Assembly (NCBI GenBank): GCA_001949185.1 | Contig: BDGG01000001.1 | Location: 7,092,325-7,156,324, forward strand | Source: Ramazzottius varieornatus | Lineage: Eukaryota; Tardigrada; Eutardigrada; Parachela; Ramazzottiidae | Reading direction: 5' to 3' | DNA: 64,000 bases | Shown here: one piece after another, positions 34,364 through 46,953 of the stretch | How positions within the stretch are numbered: the stretch's first letter is position 1 | Layout: every line of letters starts with the position of its first letter | Position numbers and translations under genes: made by a program | Notes under the pieces: model-generated | What the model saw: only the letters and a program-made list of their open reading frames with translations | The model's database searches: none | What the model was told of the DNA's origin: nothing

Positions 34364-37300
34364 TCAAGAGGCAAAATTACTAAAGTCTACTTTGAGTTTG
34401 ATACTGGGCATCGTATCTCCGCCGGCCGGTACGCCTCTTCTGGCCGTCTTGGGTGTACTATCCGCCCGCATCGGTGACGGACTTTTCTGCGTGTCTCTTG
34501 TTGACAAGGCCATCTCCAGTCGCTTTTTCAGCTCCGGGTTGCGCGAGACGGCCTTCCGGAAGCCTTCGGGGTTGGTCGGCGCCATCCTCTGCAACCTCCC
34601 CAGACAGAAGGCGTGCAGGCGAGCTAGAACTTCGTTGGATCTGATGACGGCAGGTTCTTGCAGGAACTCTATGTACACTGGTGCGATGCATTGGACAATG
34701 CGATCTTTGGCTGAAGCATCAGCTACTTCGACTACCACTTCGAGCAGTTTCAACCGTTCAATTATAAGTACGACAATATCGACGTTTCCCAGATCGAGCT
34801 GCGCGCTGTTAATTTCAGAAAGATTACTGAAATCCGCTGTGAAATATTCGGCTGTATTTTCTTTCTCGGTTTGACTGGTTGGTATTTCTTCTGACTGTTT
34901 CTCATTTTGTTGGGAAAAAGAGGCGAGAATGCCCGGTGAGAGGTGGCGAATGAACGCGGAAGCTGTGAGTTTGTTGGGGTGGCGGAAGATTTGATTGAGT
35001 GTTTGCAAAGCTTGAATCTGTGTGACTGAGGAGTTCCTCGAGTCGAGGAACTGTTTGAACATGTTGACGCAGGGGAAGAAGACGTTCTCCACTCGGGAGA
35101 CCTTGTCGGAAGCGGTGAGGATGATGACAGAGACTGCTAGCATTAGACTGACGCTCGCTTCGGCGCGCTTGTCGCGAACCGTCTTGGCGATGTCGGTCAG
35201 ACGGAGAACAGCGCTGCGGAGAATTTCTTCCCAGTCTTTTCCCACCACTGAACTTTCCATAAAGGGCTGAAAGACAAGAAAAATAGATACTGAGACCAAA
35301 TTTGGATGTGTAATGAATGGGTCCATGGGAGCGCCAGATGAAGTGGACCACATTGTTATAAGGTGGCGCACATTCTCACTGTTAATACTCGAGGCGGTAC
35401 GCCACTTGCGAAAACGAGCTGGTGTGTCTTGTTTCCTCCACTTGAAAATCTTGGATTTTTTTCTGATCAACATTCAGTTTTGCTTCTGGAGTATCAACTT
35501 ATTCTTTGTTTTTTACCACCGCAAGATTTTTCGAGATAAATTTCAGAATGAATTATTTTAAAACAAATAATCATTTTGGTAATTGGAAATATTTTTGAAT
35601 TTACCGAGCTGCCCAGAGTTCGTAGACACTGAATCAACGCCACGGACCGAGGATCCGTGTACGCCACGTCGTCTTCGACCAGTTGCCGCAACGAGGTCAG
35701 AAGGATGTGCAGGATCACCGGCAGGATGGCAAGGGTTCCACGAGGTGAGCAGAGCGTGAGGAGGTGTGGCATGGTAAGGATGGTGGCGGAGGACAGCTGG
35801 ACGTAGGCAGTGTGGTACGGACTGGTGGAAGTTTGGAGCGAGATGGACTTGAGAGCTGGGTTGAGAGACGGGAACTTGCGAATGAGTATACAGAAGAAGA
35901 CTTCGGCGGCTGCGAAGACGGTGGATTTTCCTGGGCTAATCTCGCCAGACGAGCCTGAAAATATTCAGATCAAAATGAATCGAATTCACGAAAACAATCA
36001 CACGAAACATCATAGAAAAATACCCTAGAAAAAACCAAACAGCTATCTATGTTTTAGATTTGTATTCGGGGCCTGCGTAAATGACTTCAGCCAGATTGTT
36101 ATCTGGAGTGGCGCATGTGTCCAATGTTACTGTCTGAAAGTGCGCGCCACTTGGGAAAACGATCTGGTTCAATTCATCCACGTCCTATTTTATTTCCAAT
36201 TCTACACTACAGAATTCTGAACTGAAAACACTCAAATGACTGAACACACCTCCCTCTCCAGCATCGGCCACAAGGTCTGTCTGTCCTTCGTTGGTTCCCT
36301 CACCCGAGACTTCCTTACTCTTCTTCCTGTTCTCCAACTGGACATAGTCACTCACAGCCTGCAGCACCACCTTCACAATTTGCAACGCTTCACTCTGCAC
36401 AGCCGGGTTTTCTCTTGTCAAAACTATCCTATGCATGATGTTTAGTATCTCTCTCGGACAGGCCGAGTCGCCACACATGGCCAGCTTGGACCAGTCCAGT
36501 TCCAGGACTTTCTGCGCCACCCTCAAACAGTTGATGACGGACTGGTCGTCGCTAACTGCGTCGTTTCTCAACTGACATAGCGCTTCCATGGCCGTCCCGA
36601 AGAAGAGGTTGAAGCGAGCTTTATTGATGTCTTCGGCGGTTGGAGGAGTAACACCGGGACGTGGAGACCCAAGACCAAGTGTCCCGCCATCTTGAATCAT
36701 CAGACGGCTGTCCGACTTCTCGTTGAGGACGTTCTCGTACCCGCCACCCGAACTCCACCAGGTTACAGTGGCATAGAGGATGGGCAACCACGCGCTTTGG
36801 TAGACTTTGCGGGCCGCATCGATGGACTCGACCGAGTAGAAAGCGCCACCTGGAAAAAACAAGGAGAGTTTAATAATGAAATTAAATTCCAAAAATAAAC
36901 ACAAAAAGCGCGACCAACTGAGGTCGAACCCACGTCTGCTGTATTATAACATGCTGCCTGAGTCAGCCACTCTTCAAAGACAGCGGTGTCGTCCGCACTT
37001 TTCACCCTTTTTCTACTGGTCGATCTCATCCAAGCTAACGGGGAAAAATTTGCGTACCTTCGGATGGAAGTTGGTTTGAATATTCAGCCGGAAGACTCAG
37101 CAGCGCCTGATCCCTGATAGCTGCCAGCCACGATTTGCTTAGTGGAGCCACGTGCGGCTGAACCAGCGTCAGAAGCTCGCCATGCTGTTTCTGTCGCCTC
37201 ATGGCGTCCACGTAGATTTCCGCCCAGGCTTTCAGAATGGAAAGCTTCTCCAGCGTGACGGAGGCTTCGCTGTAGGGTATCTTGGCATCCTTCAGCGAGA

Positions 37301-40300
37301 TCTTCAACTTGTCCAGTGATTGGACGAGGAGCTGATAGACGCGTCGGAGGTCCTTCATGTCCCGGGCTACCCCGCTCGCGATCCAGCGACTGCAAACATC
37401 ACACGCTTTGGCTGTGATGTTGGGTGGTGTATCAGCAGCGAAGGTCGGCCGAAGCGCGGCACCGACGTTGGCTTGAAACTGCTCAAGTATCCCATGGCCT
37501 GAAAAAGAAAAGCTTGGCAAACCAGCTCGACACCACATTTCTTAAAGTGGCGCATGTTATCCGGGTAATTGTCTGAAACCCTGCGCCACTTGGAGGAACT
37601 CGACAGCATTACTTTTCCAAGTGCCGCATGCTTCCAGTGTTATAGATCGAGATTGCGCGCCACTCGGGGAAAGCTAGTTTTCTTTATCGCAGTTTGGTTT
37701 TGAGATTTGAGACTTTCTCATACCGGGGAACTCAGGTTCTTCGATGGCTCCAAAGCTGACGATGATATCGAGCAGGAGGTCCAGGCCGGCCATTCTTAGT
37801 CCGTCGCTGTCGGAAGTGGCAGCCATGAAGGCCATTCGGACCAAGTCAGGCAGATGGAGGATCAAAGCGTCGAGCCGTTCCTTCCTGGCTCTCATCACAT
37901 CGAAGTGATAGCTGTTAGCCTCTCTACAGATCTTAATCAACTTCCGTAGGCAGTTGATGGTGTAAACGAGAGTCGTCCAGCGGGACGTGTGCCGCTTGGT
38001 CTCGCCTTGGGCAGCTGAATTCGCTCGAAACTGGAAAATAAAGTTTTTCTAAAGTTATTACACGATGAGAAACGAAGTTCAAAGCACCTCTTCGGCATCG
38101 TCTTCGTTGTCTTCATCGCCTTCTTTGGTTACTTGTTCAGGTTCGGCTTTGGCGCCACCGCTTTCTGTGGAAGTCAGGATCTCACGGCTGAGGGTAAACC
38201 AGGAAGACAAGTGGTAGTCGATGGCGAACTGGAGAAGACTTTGGAGGATGAGTTCGATGCCGGCGCGAATCTTCACGTCGACCTCTTGGTCCAACATGTG
38301 GAAGAGTACTTCAGCGAGCCACATTTCATCTTCACTTGCCGCTTCCTAAGATGAAACATAATTGTTTTTATCCACCATTCAATTTCAATTTTTCTCGAAT
38401 TTATTAGAAATCTATTCGAATAGTTTAAGATTTTTACCTGACTTTCTCTGGCGATGCTGCACACTTGCGCAGTTTCCCTCTGGCACAGCTGCCTGAGACA
38501 GTCGATGGATGACTGCCTTAGGAGGAGATGTGGTGAGGAGAGATGGGTCACGAGTTGGGGGACGAGCTGGGTGAAGTTGACATGTTTGGGAGCAAACATG
38601 TGCACTTGCTGAAAGGACTGGACGGCTTCGCTCTGGACAATCCAGTCGCTGGAGGCGTGCATGATAGCACAAGCGGCTAGGCAAGTGTTCCGGACAGCAG
38701 CGATAGCTTCATTGCTCCCATTCAGCTCAGGACCAACAGCTACAAGAATGAACAGTCTTGAGGAAGCAATATAAATCAAGTAAGTTCGGGAAAAGAATGG
38801 TCGGGAAGGGCAGAAGTAAGAACACATCAATCTTTCGCGAACCTACATACAGCGCACCGTGTACAAAATGCTGCGCGCTGGTATGCAGGTACGAGCGGGA
38901 GCGGTTATTGTCGATGGAAATCCAGGCTAAATTCAACTATGATTTTACAGACGATCGTACCGGTGATCAGGGCTGAAAGGCACTTTCCGACACAGTGGAA
39001 GACTTCTGAATGCTGCCTTGAAACTGACAGGAGAAGCTTCATACAAAGCGACAGGGTCTGCTCGACATGACTGCGGAACATTGGTCCACCAGAGTCCGCA
39101 ATCAGGTACAGTGCGTGAAGTGCCCACACTTGCACCACTGGAGCGTTCAGGTCTTCCGAAAGAGCTTTCAAGATGTTCACGTTGTTCTTCAGGTTCTGGT
39201 TGGAAGCCATCCCTCCAACGTACCTGGAAGAAACACGCCCGTCAGCCCATATGAGACAAAACATAGAATGATATGCAGTTAATTGGTCCTACTATTAATA
39301 GATCCTAGTGATACATAGTATGTAGGCGTTTCTCTTACAAGGCAACTTATACAGTAGGACCAATGGTACTCGGTAGTTATGCTTACCGGTGCAAGCAGCC
39401 GAGTATCATGCAATGACCGGTCCTCGTCACGACATCTCTGGATGTCTGAAGTACCTCGAACGTCTTTTGTGCCGTCTCCGCTACGAACCTGGGGTCGGAG
39501 ACAACTTGAGCGAGGCGACCCAAGGTTTCGCCGGCGGCACAGCGGAGCATGGGGTTGGTGTTAGCGATGCCCACTTGGATCAAGCTGACAAAGCCTGTCA
39601 CCACAGCCTCACTTAGCACCACGTTCTTGGCATCTGTCAGATTCTTCAGGGCTGACAGAACGGCGGTAAACACGTTTAACAGCATGGCTTGCTGCCGCTG
39701 AGACTTGGCTTGTCGGATACAAGCCAGCAGATGTTCGAGGACTTGCTGTTGATGCTTGTTCGGCACGTGGACGAACATCTTGCCGAAAAGCAAGACGGAA
39801 AAATCGATGACCACCACACCTGAAAAACAAGAACAGTGTACAGAGAACGGCACGGTCCACATCTAACAGTTTCATTGAAGTGGACAAATTGGGACGTCGC
39901 TATTATGCCAAGTGGCGCACGTTTTCAGTGTTATCGGCCAGAAGCGTGCGCCACTTCGACATTCCATTTCCTTTTTTTGACAACGGAATAACGCAGAAAA
40001 AAGGCAGCAATCGCCATTTTTAGTAATTTCAGTATGTTCTTCCGCTCGGTTTCTGGCCATTGATTTTCATGGGCTCCGAAATCCCCTAACACACATCCTC
40101 TGCCTTTTTTTTAACACTTCACTAGAACAGATTTTAACGAATTGTATTTTTATACCGATCGGAAGTGGAGTAGGGACATCATCCGATTTCTTGTACAGAC
40201 TGGTGGCATCATGTTCCAGGCTGCCGGAACCGGAAGCGCTATTGGGTTGCAGCTGTTCCTCAATCAATTTCTGATCGGTGTCCTGTTGCAATGAGAAAAG

Positions 40301-43300
40301 AGGGAAAGTCGTTAGGCACAGATCACAAAGTTCTAGCTCGTCGCTGCCGTTATCGTTAGTCGTCAGAGGGGGCATACTTATACTTTGGGGAGAGCTACAG
40401 TAGTCCGTGTCAATTAACGAGCTCTCCGAGACATATCCCGACACATCTATCACCCCATTAAAGGACTTAACGACCAGCAGGCATTCTCACAGCAAACAAT
40501 CTCTTCTCTCAAACAACGATCAATACCACACAGGCTCTTATTACAAAAAACCAACTCTTTACAGAAGCTGTATAAAGAGCCTCAAAGCTAGTCATTACAA
40601 ATCTGATACTATGAATGGAAAAAGGGGCTAACGGACAAACAGCCGCAAATTATCGCAATTTAGCACTTTCCTCACAATCGATATCCTTCAATCAGAGCCG
40701 AAAAGTGTTTCCGTCAAGTTGATAAAAAATTTCATAGAAAACAAATATCGTGTCTTTTTCAACCTTTCAGTGATGAATTTCTCGATTTTGAATTAATTTC
40801 CAAATAAAATTTTGGTTTTTTTTCCACCATTTTCAGCGAGGTTTTCTGGCTACTAACCTGCAGCCACTGTCCAAGCAGCAGTGTATCTTCGTTCCGGCAC
40901 AGTCCTCTCAACAAGGAGGTCGTCGTGTTTGACTGGTTATCCACCAGAGTCAAGTCAGCGACAACTTCCTTGATGACGGCGGAGTAATTCGTTAGACAGC
41001 TCTTGGCTGATAGCTTCATCAGGGCTTCGTATAGCCTGACCCGGACGGAAGCTAGAGCGACCTTTAGGTGCTGTCCGTAGGATTTCACCCAGCCGGAAAT
41101 GTTGTGAAGGAGTGCGATGGCGGACTGCACAGGCACCATTATCCTCCTTAGGACATCCTCCGTCACCTGTCAAACACACATGCCAAATCTCCAACGTTTA
41201 CCTCTGAGACTATACCCTGAAGCCGATGACGAAAAGCAGAACTGATTTGGCGGTTCGCCAAACAACCCAACAACCCGACAAGTGCCTCTCGTTTTAGAGT
41301 ATTCGGCTGAAATCGTGCGCTGCTTGGAGAAACAATCTTGTCGTTTTTGTTTGGTGAACTTCCAATTACGTTTTTGATCGTTTTCGTCCTGTTCTTATTA
41401 CAATTTTATTATTGATTATTTACCAGCTCGGGACAACTGTTGAGGAGCCCGTTCAGAGCCGATAAAGCGCCGGCGCGATTAAGCAGTGACACTTGCCACG
41501 TGAAAGCGTCTCCGCGCAGCTTCTCCGATTCAATCTCCTTGTCTGAACGCGGAAATGAATTGCGCCACAGTAAAAGGTACTTGGGGAGGTACTTCCGCAT
41601 GCAGGCGCTCCCTAGGGTCGTAATGGCCCCTGCAATAAACAAAAGCAAAGCACTGTCATTCTGCATGCAATAACTCGCAATGACGTCAAGTGCTCATATC
41701 CCATATTAAAAGTCATTTTACGCTCCCATGTCATCTTTCGCCTATTTGACTCTATTCAACACTTTCCCACTGATACTCATCTTCATCCCATACTATATCG
41801 TTTCGTTAATACATAAAGACAGATTACGTAAACGATGGTACCAATGTTTTACAATTCGAAAAGCCGACAGGCAGCAAAATGCGGCATCTTTCATGCGCCT
41901 GCATACAGAATACCCTCGATGGCTAACGATGTAAATGTGAGCAGGTACATGACACACCCAGGCCTGGTGCGTTCATCTTGCATGCACCTGCCTACCCGAG
42001 CATCACGGTAAAGTACCAACATCGTGTATGCAAGTACGTGCAAAACTGGCCCATCTTTTAGAAAAAGTCTGACGGAGTGTTTCAGCATACCGAGAATCAT
42101 CCAGGCGGCTTCGGTACGCTGTTGTGAAAGACGTGAGTTCAAGGCTGCCGATCTGAGGAGTTCATCGGCGATATTGAAAGCGCGTTCGACGAGTCGATGC
42201 GGTATTCCCAGCGGGGAATCCGAAATGCCACCTATGACAGCGGCCATGCCATAACTGTAACCCACGATGCCTTCCGGAAAGGTCTTGGTGTCCTCAATCT
42301 TGGCCAGTAGCCTGTTGAGCACGGGAACCATCTGCGTCGATAGGACGGTTATCAGCTTCCGGAGCGTCCAGGCGGCTGACAGTTGGACGTTGGCACTGGG
42401 ATAGACTACGATGGCGAGTGTCACGTCGAGGACGCTGTGACCGCCTTGCTCGGCTAAAAACACAAATTTAAGGTCAATATAAAATCATTCGATAGAATCA
42501 ATATAAAATCATTCGATAGCTCGGCAAACAAACTCGATACGGCTAAGTTAGTTTCCCAAGTGGCGTACATTCTCAGTCTGGTTGACTAAGGGCGTGCACC
42601 ACTCGAGAAAAAAACTATCGTCGAGTATGTCTGCCGAGCTTCCCATTTAGAAAATGAAACTATTATTAAGATCATCACAGAGTCTCTTGCCAAGTTTTTT
42701 CTGACCTGTCAGGTTGACCGACATGCTGTCCAAGTTGACGATGACGGTTTGAAGTTGCTCTAATGCACAGATCTGCGGAGAAGAAAAGAGGTAGAAAAAT
42801 CGATTAGAGGGACCACAAATGTAATTGGACGACATTTTGTTGAACGAGAATATACAGCAGAAGCGGGCCAATAAAATCCAGACAATCCCCTTCGTTAAGG
42901 GTGTCAACAGGACCCATGATACGGCTCTTCGCGAGAACTCACATCAAACACAGACTACATTCAACAAAACCAATACATCCCACTGCGCATTTCACCACCG
43001 ACAAGTTTGTTTTCAGAAAATATTTTAGAACTGTGCAATATGAGAGGTCAGCAGAAAAACTCGAGAAGACTATTCGGAAGTGGCGCATGCGTACGATCCG
43101 TAAATCTGAGAACTTGCGCCACTTGGAGAACAATCTTGTCGAGTTTTTCCGAGTGGCGCACGTTCTCGTTGATATCAGCTGAAAGCTTGCGCCAAGTGGA
43201 GCAACGATCTAGTCGAGTTTGTTTGCCGAACTCTCGTATCCCATTCATTTTCCAATATTCTTTGCCAAGTTTCCGATGGTCAGACGCTACACAACTTGTC

Positions 43301-46300
43301 TTTGTCGTCGTGTATTTACGCAATTTTCATTTATTTATTTTGGCCTTTCGCTTGCGGTTTGGAATTTTAGTACGTACCAAAACATGCTGTTTCGTATCTC
43401 CGCTGCGGTTTTCCGAAGAGTTCCCCGTCTCGACCACGGCCTCGGGTGCCGTCGCACATCTGTACAGTATGTTCACCAGTTCTCTTGCTGCCACGAGCTG
43501 TGCCTTCTCCGTTAAGAGTCCACACACGCCAACACGGAAGATGCAACCGACGCATTTACGAGCGTAAATAGCGTCGACGTGTGTTAGACTGGAGCGAGGG
43601 TTGCCCACCACCTCCATCAGATGGTTCAAGATGGCCGGCAGATGCTTCTCAACCCACGGTGCAGTCATGCGCTTGAAGAAAGCAATGTATGCATGAGCGG
43701 CTCCGATACGCACTTCCTTAGACACAACTGTCGTCCCCCGAATCATTTCTCCCGCACCGGTTTTCAGGAACCCACCGAGGCCGCCTTTCAGGAACATGGA
43801 AGCTAGGAGGTTCAAGGCGTCCTCTGCTGACAAAATTAGGGCGACCTTCGAGCAAAAAGCCCATCATTAGACAAACCGGGAAACCCAATATAGAAAAGTT
43901 TCTTCCACCTGCATACAACTCGACCGCATGTCTACTACGTGGGTCGGTATGCAGGTTCGCCAAGGATAAGACATGAAAGACCAGCTGCTCTTGAGCACCT
44001 AAGGCACATCGCAACCATAATTCTCAAGTTTGTAGGTATGCAATGAACGAGTCTGCAGGATGATGCGCACACCTACGTACAACGAACCATGAGTTTGCTA
44101 GGGCACTAAACTATGTAGGTTCTCGCTGAATGCGAACTGGATACGCGCAACCATACAATTATCACGGAGCACGGGTGTGCATGTTTCTGTTCATTATCCT
44201 CTTGTTCTTAAATCAGGCTCTCCGAATCCCGACAAAGCGTAAGCAGCGAGATTCTTACGGAAGTAAATACCTTTAATTGTGTCTTGGCTGACGTAGGACC
44301 CTTGCTACTGAGCGGAGTGAGAGCGGAGTGGAGCAGTGAAGCGACAAGGGATGCCACTGCACAACGAACGTCATAGGTGGAATATTCCATGGCACGACAG
44401 CAGAGGGAGATGGCCGTTTCCAGGTCGCTGGTGGTGGAGAAGAGGGTGCTTTCATCGGCTAGAGCTTGCATGCAGTGAGCTGCGGCATCGCGGACTGCCA
44501 TTACACGGTCGGTCATGCATGTCCGCACGTGCTTGTAAATATCCCTGCAAGAATACAAAGCATACAGTGTCAGAAGTTTATCCCTCTATAAAACTGAGTC
44601 ATAAAATTCCCTGAAGATCCCTGATCACAAGACTATCGTCTTTAGTGCTTTCTCAAACTTCTGGAGTACCAGAAAAAATTCGTCTTTTGTCGAAGGATTG
44701 AACAAATGGCAAACGAATTTACCAGACCGTTTATTCCCAGGTGGCGCACGCTCTGAGCTTAGATCAATGCGACTGTGCGCCACTAAGGATAACGATCTGA
44801 GCGAGATATGTGCCGTCGTTTTCGAGACTTTCTTAGTATCTCCGGACCTCCAGAAAGATTTCTGGTAATCGCTCAAAAGTGTTTCCTTGCTTCTAAATTT
44901 TTCTATTGATCGGCGACTCACTTAGTTTTTCTGAAGTACTATAATGCTTCATGAACTTCGCGCAGCACGTGATCATACGCGTGCAGTTGAACCCCGGTCC
45001 AAAAATTTTGCCCTACCAACCCCCTAAGGGATGTTTCGCGCGTATGATGACGTAATTCGCGAACTTCATGAAGCAAGTACTTAAACGATGCAAACTGCTG
45101 TGCGTGTCGAAAAGAAGCGATCGCGCTAAAGTTGGGAAGCGGAAACGCTAACAAGGAAAAACGTCGCAGTGTATTCTGCGTGCGTGAACTTCCGCCTTCC
45201 TAAAATATTCATAATCCTCCCTTTCTCGGTTCCTGAATATCTCATTTGGATACCGACAACACAAAAAGCTTCCAGCTATAATCCTAAGAGGAAATCCTGC
45301 AAGACTTGCATGCACTTGGAATGCGATGTATTGATTACGGATGACCGAGGTTCGGTTCTTTTCTTCACAGCCTCACGTCCGTGAACGCGACGGGAACAGA
45401 ATACGTTTTATTTTGCCAAAGGGTAATTCAACGCATTATGTCATTGTAACGAGATCAGTCTGCGTCGGACGTCGCTCGACTGGGTGAATTTAGAGGAACT
45501 TCCGGCGCCGCTCTCATCAACGACCGGGGTGGCTCTTGTAATCAACGATCGATGCCTACCGCTAGCCCTCACAAACGAGTAAAGTATCCGGCAAAATACC
45601 GGAAGAAGCACAATGCAACGGGCAAAGTGCTTCTATTTGCGCTGGATTCGTGCCCTTGACGGCGCTTTAATTTCCCTTCCTGCAGCCTCGTTAGACTGGC
45701 CTAGTGCGTTAAAAAAATCCAATTTCCCCATCTGCTGCCCTTTTCGAACTCCCCCATATAAAAACTACACCCGTAATCAAAAAGCCTAAAACCCGTTATC
45801 TAAAAATCTGCGAAAACGTTCTACCCTAACACGATGTTCGAAACTTGACCGGATCGTCTTCGAAGTGGCGCATAGTCCCAACCAATATCGCTGAAACTTG
45901 CGCCACTTGGGAAAACGATCTGGACGATTTCGTTTGCCAAGCTCCAAACCACTGTATGCTAACTATTCAAAGACGCTGGAAAACCCTGCTCACTGAGGTA
46001 GGAGTGGTCGAGGTTCATGAAGGTTGCCACACAAATTCACGTAAAGAGATAAATCGAAAACGCACACAAACTAGTTTACTGGATGTTTCACATACTTGTG
46101 TAAATGAGCAGCAGCCGAGCCCATGCCCCGCACGACCTTCTCCAAAGTCCGCATAATCTCTATCCTCAGCTGCGACTCCGCGCTCTTCAGCGTCTTGGAA
46201 CATGCCGAAAAGGTCTCGTCATAGGACCTTCCCACCATTCTTCCCAGTTTCTCGTACAGTTCTCCGAGGACCTCCAAGGCTGCCAACCGGTTGTTAAGCG

Positions 46301-46953
46301 TAGCCGGATCGTCCTTCTGCTTGATGAGATCGTTGCAGGTGTTAATGATCTCGAACAAGCCCACCTACCACGAAAGCGATTTGTATTCGTACGATAGACG
46401 AAAGCTCGGCAAACAATCCCGTCCAGATCGTTTTCCAAGTGGCGCACTTCTTACGCTAATATAAACGAGCACGTGCGCTACTCGAACAAAATTCGACGGG
46501 ACTGATTTTCCAGTTGGCGCACGCTACCAGTCAGTAACACTGAAAACGTACGCCACTTGGGAAAACATTCTTGCCAAGTTTTTTCAAGCGATGCACGTTT
46601 TTGGTGTTACTGACTAGAAACGTGCGCCACTTGGGCAGACGATCTGGTCAAGTTTGTCTGCCGATTTCCTAGACAGCTTTTCCGTGGTTGAGACTAACCG
46701 AGTCGCCCACGGCGAAGAGTGAAGCAAAGCATCTGGCCAGGTAGTGTCTGATGGGAGGACCAGGTGTCGACAGCATCTGTCTGATTAGCTGTTCCTGTAG
46801 TTTCTTCTGAGAAGACTTGATGTCGGAGCGGTTGACGACGTGCAGTATCTTGTTGAGATGCCGCAGCCATTCCAGGACGAAGATGGCTTTCTCAGATTCC
46901 GGACGGAGCTGGTGCGCCGTTTCGTTGAGCAACAAACTATTGGATTGTTCCAT
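34364..46953 (-). CDS. HEATR5B: HEATR5B: HEAT-repeat protein of the AP-1/aftiphilin trafficking machinery
   Basis: Large alpha-solenoid (HEATR5B/p200; yeast Laa1) that works with clathrin adaptor AP-1 in Golgi-endosome traffic. Eighteen exons, high to low: 46699-46953, 46096-46364, 44271-44544, 43378-43845, 42706-42772, 42091-42453, 41424-41629, 40858-41166, 40156-40282, 39387-39819, 38961-39223, 38438-38739, 38088-38345, 37724-38030, 37058-37498, 36250-36849, 35605-35954 and 34364-35266. They give 2064 residues, close to the usual length. The ATG at 46953 gives MEQSNSLLLNETAHQ, matching the family start. Landmarks are LKSAESQLRIEIM, VRIGAAHAYIAFF, SLLRGLCRNEDTLLLGQWLQ, LQPNSASGSGSLEHD, LRCAAGETLGRLAQVV, VTRTGHCMILGCLHRYVGGM, MFAPKHVNFTQLVPQLVTHL, LVRMAFMAATSDSDGLRMAG, EQFQANVGAALRPTF, ILKAWAEIYVDAM and the end PSIKLKVDFSNFAS. 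HEATR5A/B are one gene in most invertebrates. Ten introns hold hairpin elements. Confidence 0.96.
35360..35440. repeat. GGCGCAC hairpin element, HEATR5B intron
   Basis: Core AAGGTGGCGCACA and GTACGCCACTTGCG with a decayed right arm, within the intron 35267-35604. Confidence 0.75.
36071..36186. repeat. GGCGCAC hairpin element (arm type B), HEATR5B intron
   Basis: Core GAGTGGCGCATG and GCGCGCCACTT, right arm GATCTGGTTCAATTCATCC then ACGTCC, left arm GGGGCCTGCGTAAATGA. Lies in the intron 35955-36249. Confidence 0.85.
37510..37678. repeat. Two tandem GGCGCAC hairpins, HEATR5B intron
   Basis: Cores at 37544-37592 and 37619-37665; left arm AGCTTGGCAAACCAGCTCGAC. The intron 37499-37723 is only 225 bases, most of it the element. 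Confidence 0.85.
38838..38893. repeat. TGCATAC-family foldback, HEATR5B intron
   Basis: Arms CGAACCTACATACAGCGCACC and GCGCGCTGGTATGCAGGTACG pair as an imperfect hairpin. Member of a second, smaller foldback family (see 43905, 44066, 54294). Confidence 0.7.
39282..39364. repeat. 12-base perfect inverted repeat, 83-base unit, HEATR5B intron
   Basis: ATTGGTCCTACT (39282-39293) and AGTAGGACCAAT (39353-39364) are exact reverse complements flanking an AT-rich centre. Possibly a third small foldback type. Confidence 0.65.
39908..39957. repeat. GGCGCAC hairpin core, HEATR5B intron
   Basis: Core arms CAAGTGGCGCACG and CGTGCGCCACTT pair exactly over 12 bases; outer arms not evident. Lies in the intron 39820-40155. 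Confidence 0.85.
41279..41370. repeat. Decayed GGCGCAC hairpin element, HEATR5B intron
   Basis: The left core has lost most of its pairing (AAGTGCCTCTCG) but the right side persists (CGTGCGCTGCTT, TTTTTGTTTGGTGAACTTCC). Lies in the intron 41167-41423. Confidence 0.6.
41894..42040. repeat. Two TGCATAC-family foldbacks, HEATR5B intron
   Basis: Units at about 41894-41950 (GCGCCTGCATACAG ... GTGAGCAGGTAC) and 41981-42040 (GCATGCACCTGCCTACC ... GTGTATGCAAGTACGTGC), both imperfect. Confidence 0.5.
42474..42519. repeat. Two-copy tandem duplication, about 24-base period
   Basis: TCAATATAAAATCATTCGAT occurs twice in direct tandem, directly abutting the left end of the hairpin element at 42519. It may have formed when the element inserted or was repaired. 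Confidence 0.85.
42519..42646. repeat. GGCGCAC hairpin element, complete copy, HEATR5B intron
   Basis: Left arm GCTCGGCAAACAAACTCGA, core AAGTGGCGTACA with CGTGCACCACTC, right arm TCGAGTATGTCTGCCGAGCTTCC. Lies in the intron 42454-42705. Confidence 0.88.
43065..43237. repeat. Two tandem GGCGCAC hairpins, HEATR5B intron
   Basis: Cores at 43078-43125 and 43151-43197, right arm TCGAGTTTGTTTGCCGAACTC. Lies in the intron 42773-43377. Confidence 0.85.
43905..43961. repeat. TGCATAC-family foldback, HEATR5B intron
   Basis: Arms CCACCTGCATACAACTCGACC and GGGTCGGTATGCAGGTTCGC pair with few mismatches. Confidence 0.7.
44066..44126. repeat. TGCATAC-family foldback, HEATR5B intron
   Basis: Arms CGCACACCTACGTACAACG and AAACTATGTAGGTTCTCGC form an imperfect hairpin, 105 bases from the copy at 43905-43961. 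Confidence 0.55.
44705..44820. repeat. GGCGCAC hairpin element, HEATR5B intron
   Basis: Left arm ATGGCAAACGAATTTACCAG, core GGTGGCGCACG and TGTGCGCCACTA, weak right arm. First of two separate elements in the 1.55 kb intron 44545-46095. Confidence 0.8.
45841..45947. repeat. GGCGCAC hairpin element, HEATR5B intron
   Basis: Core GAAGTGGCGCATA and TTGCGCCACTT, right arm CTGGACGATTTCGTTTGCC then AAGCTCC. Second element of the 44545-46095 intron. Confidence 0.83.
46402..46668. repeat. Three tandem GGCGCAC hairpins between complete outer arms, HEATR5B first intron
   Basis: Left arm AAGCTCGGCAAACAATCCCG, hairpins at about 46438-46484, 46512-46557 and 46584-46632, right arm GGTCAAGTTTGTCTGCCGA. The period is about 72-74 bases. 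The element is 267 of the 334 bases of the intron 46365-46698. Confidence 0.9.
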
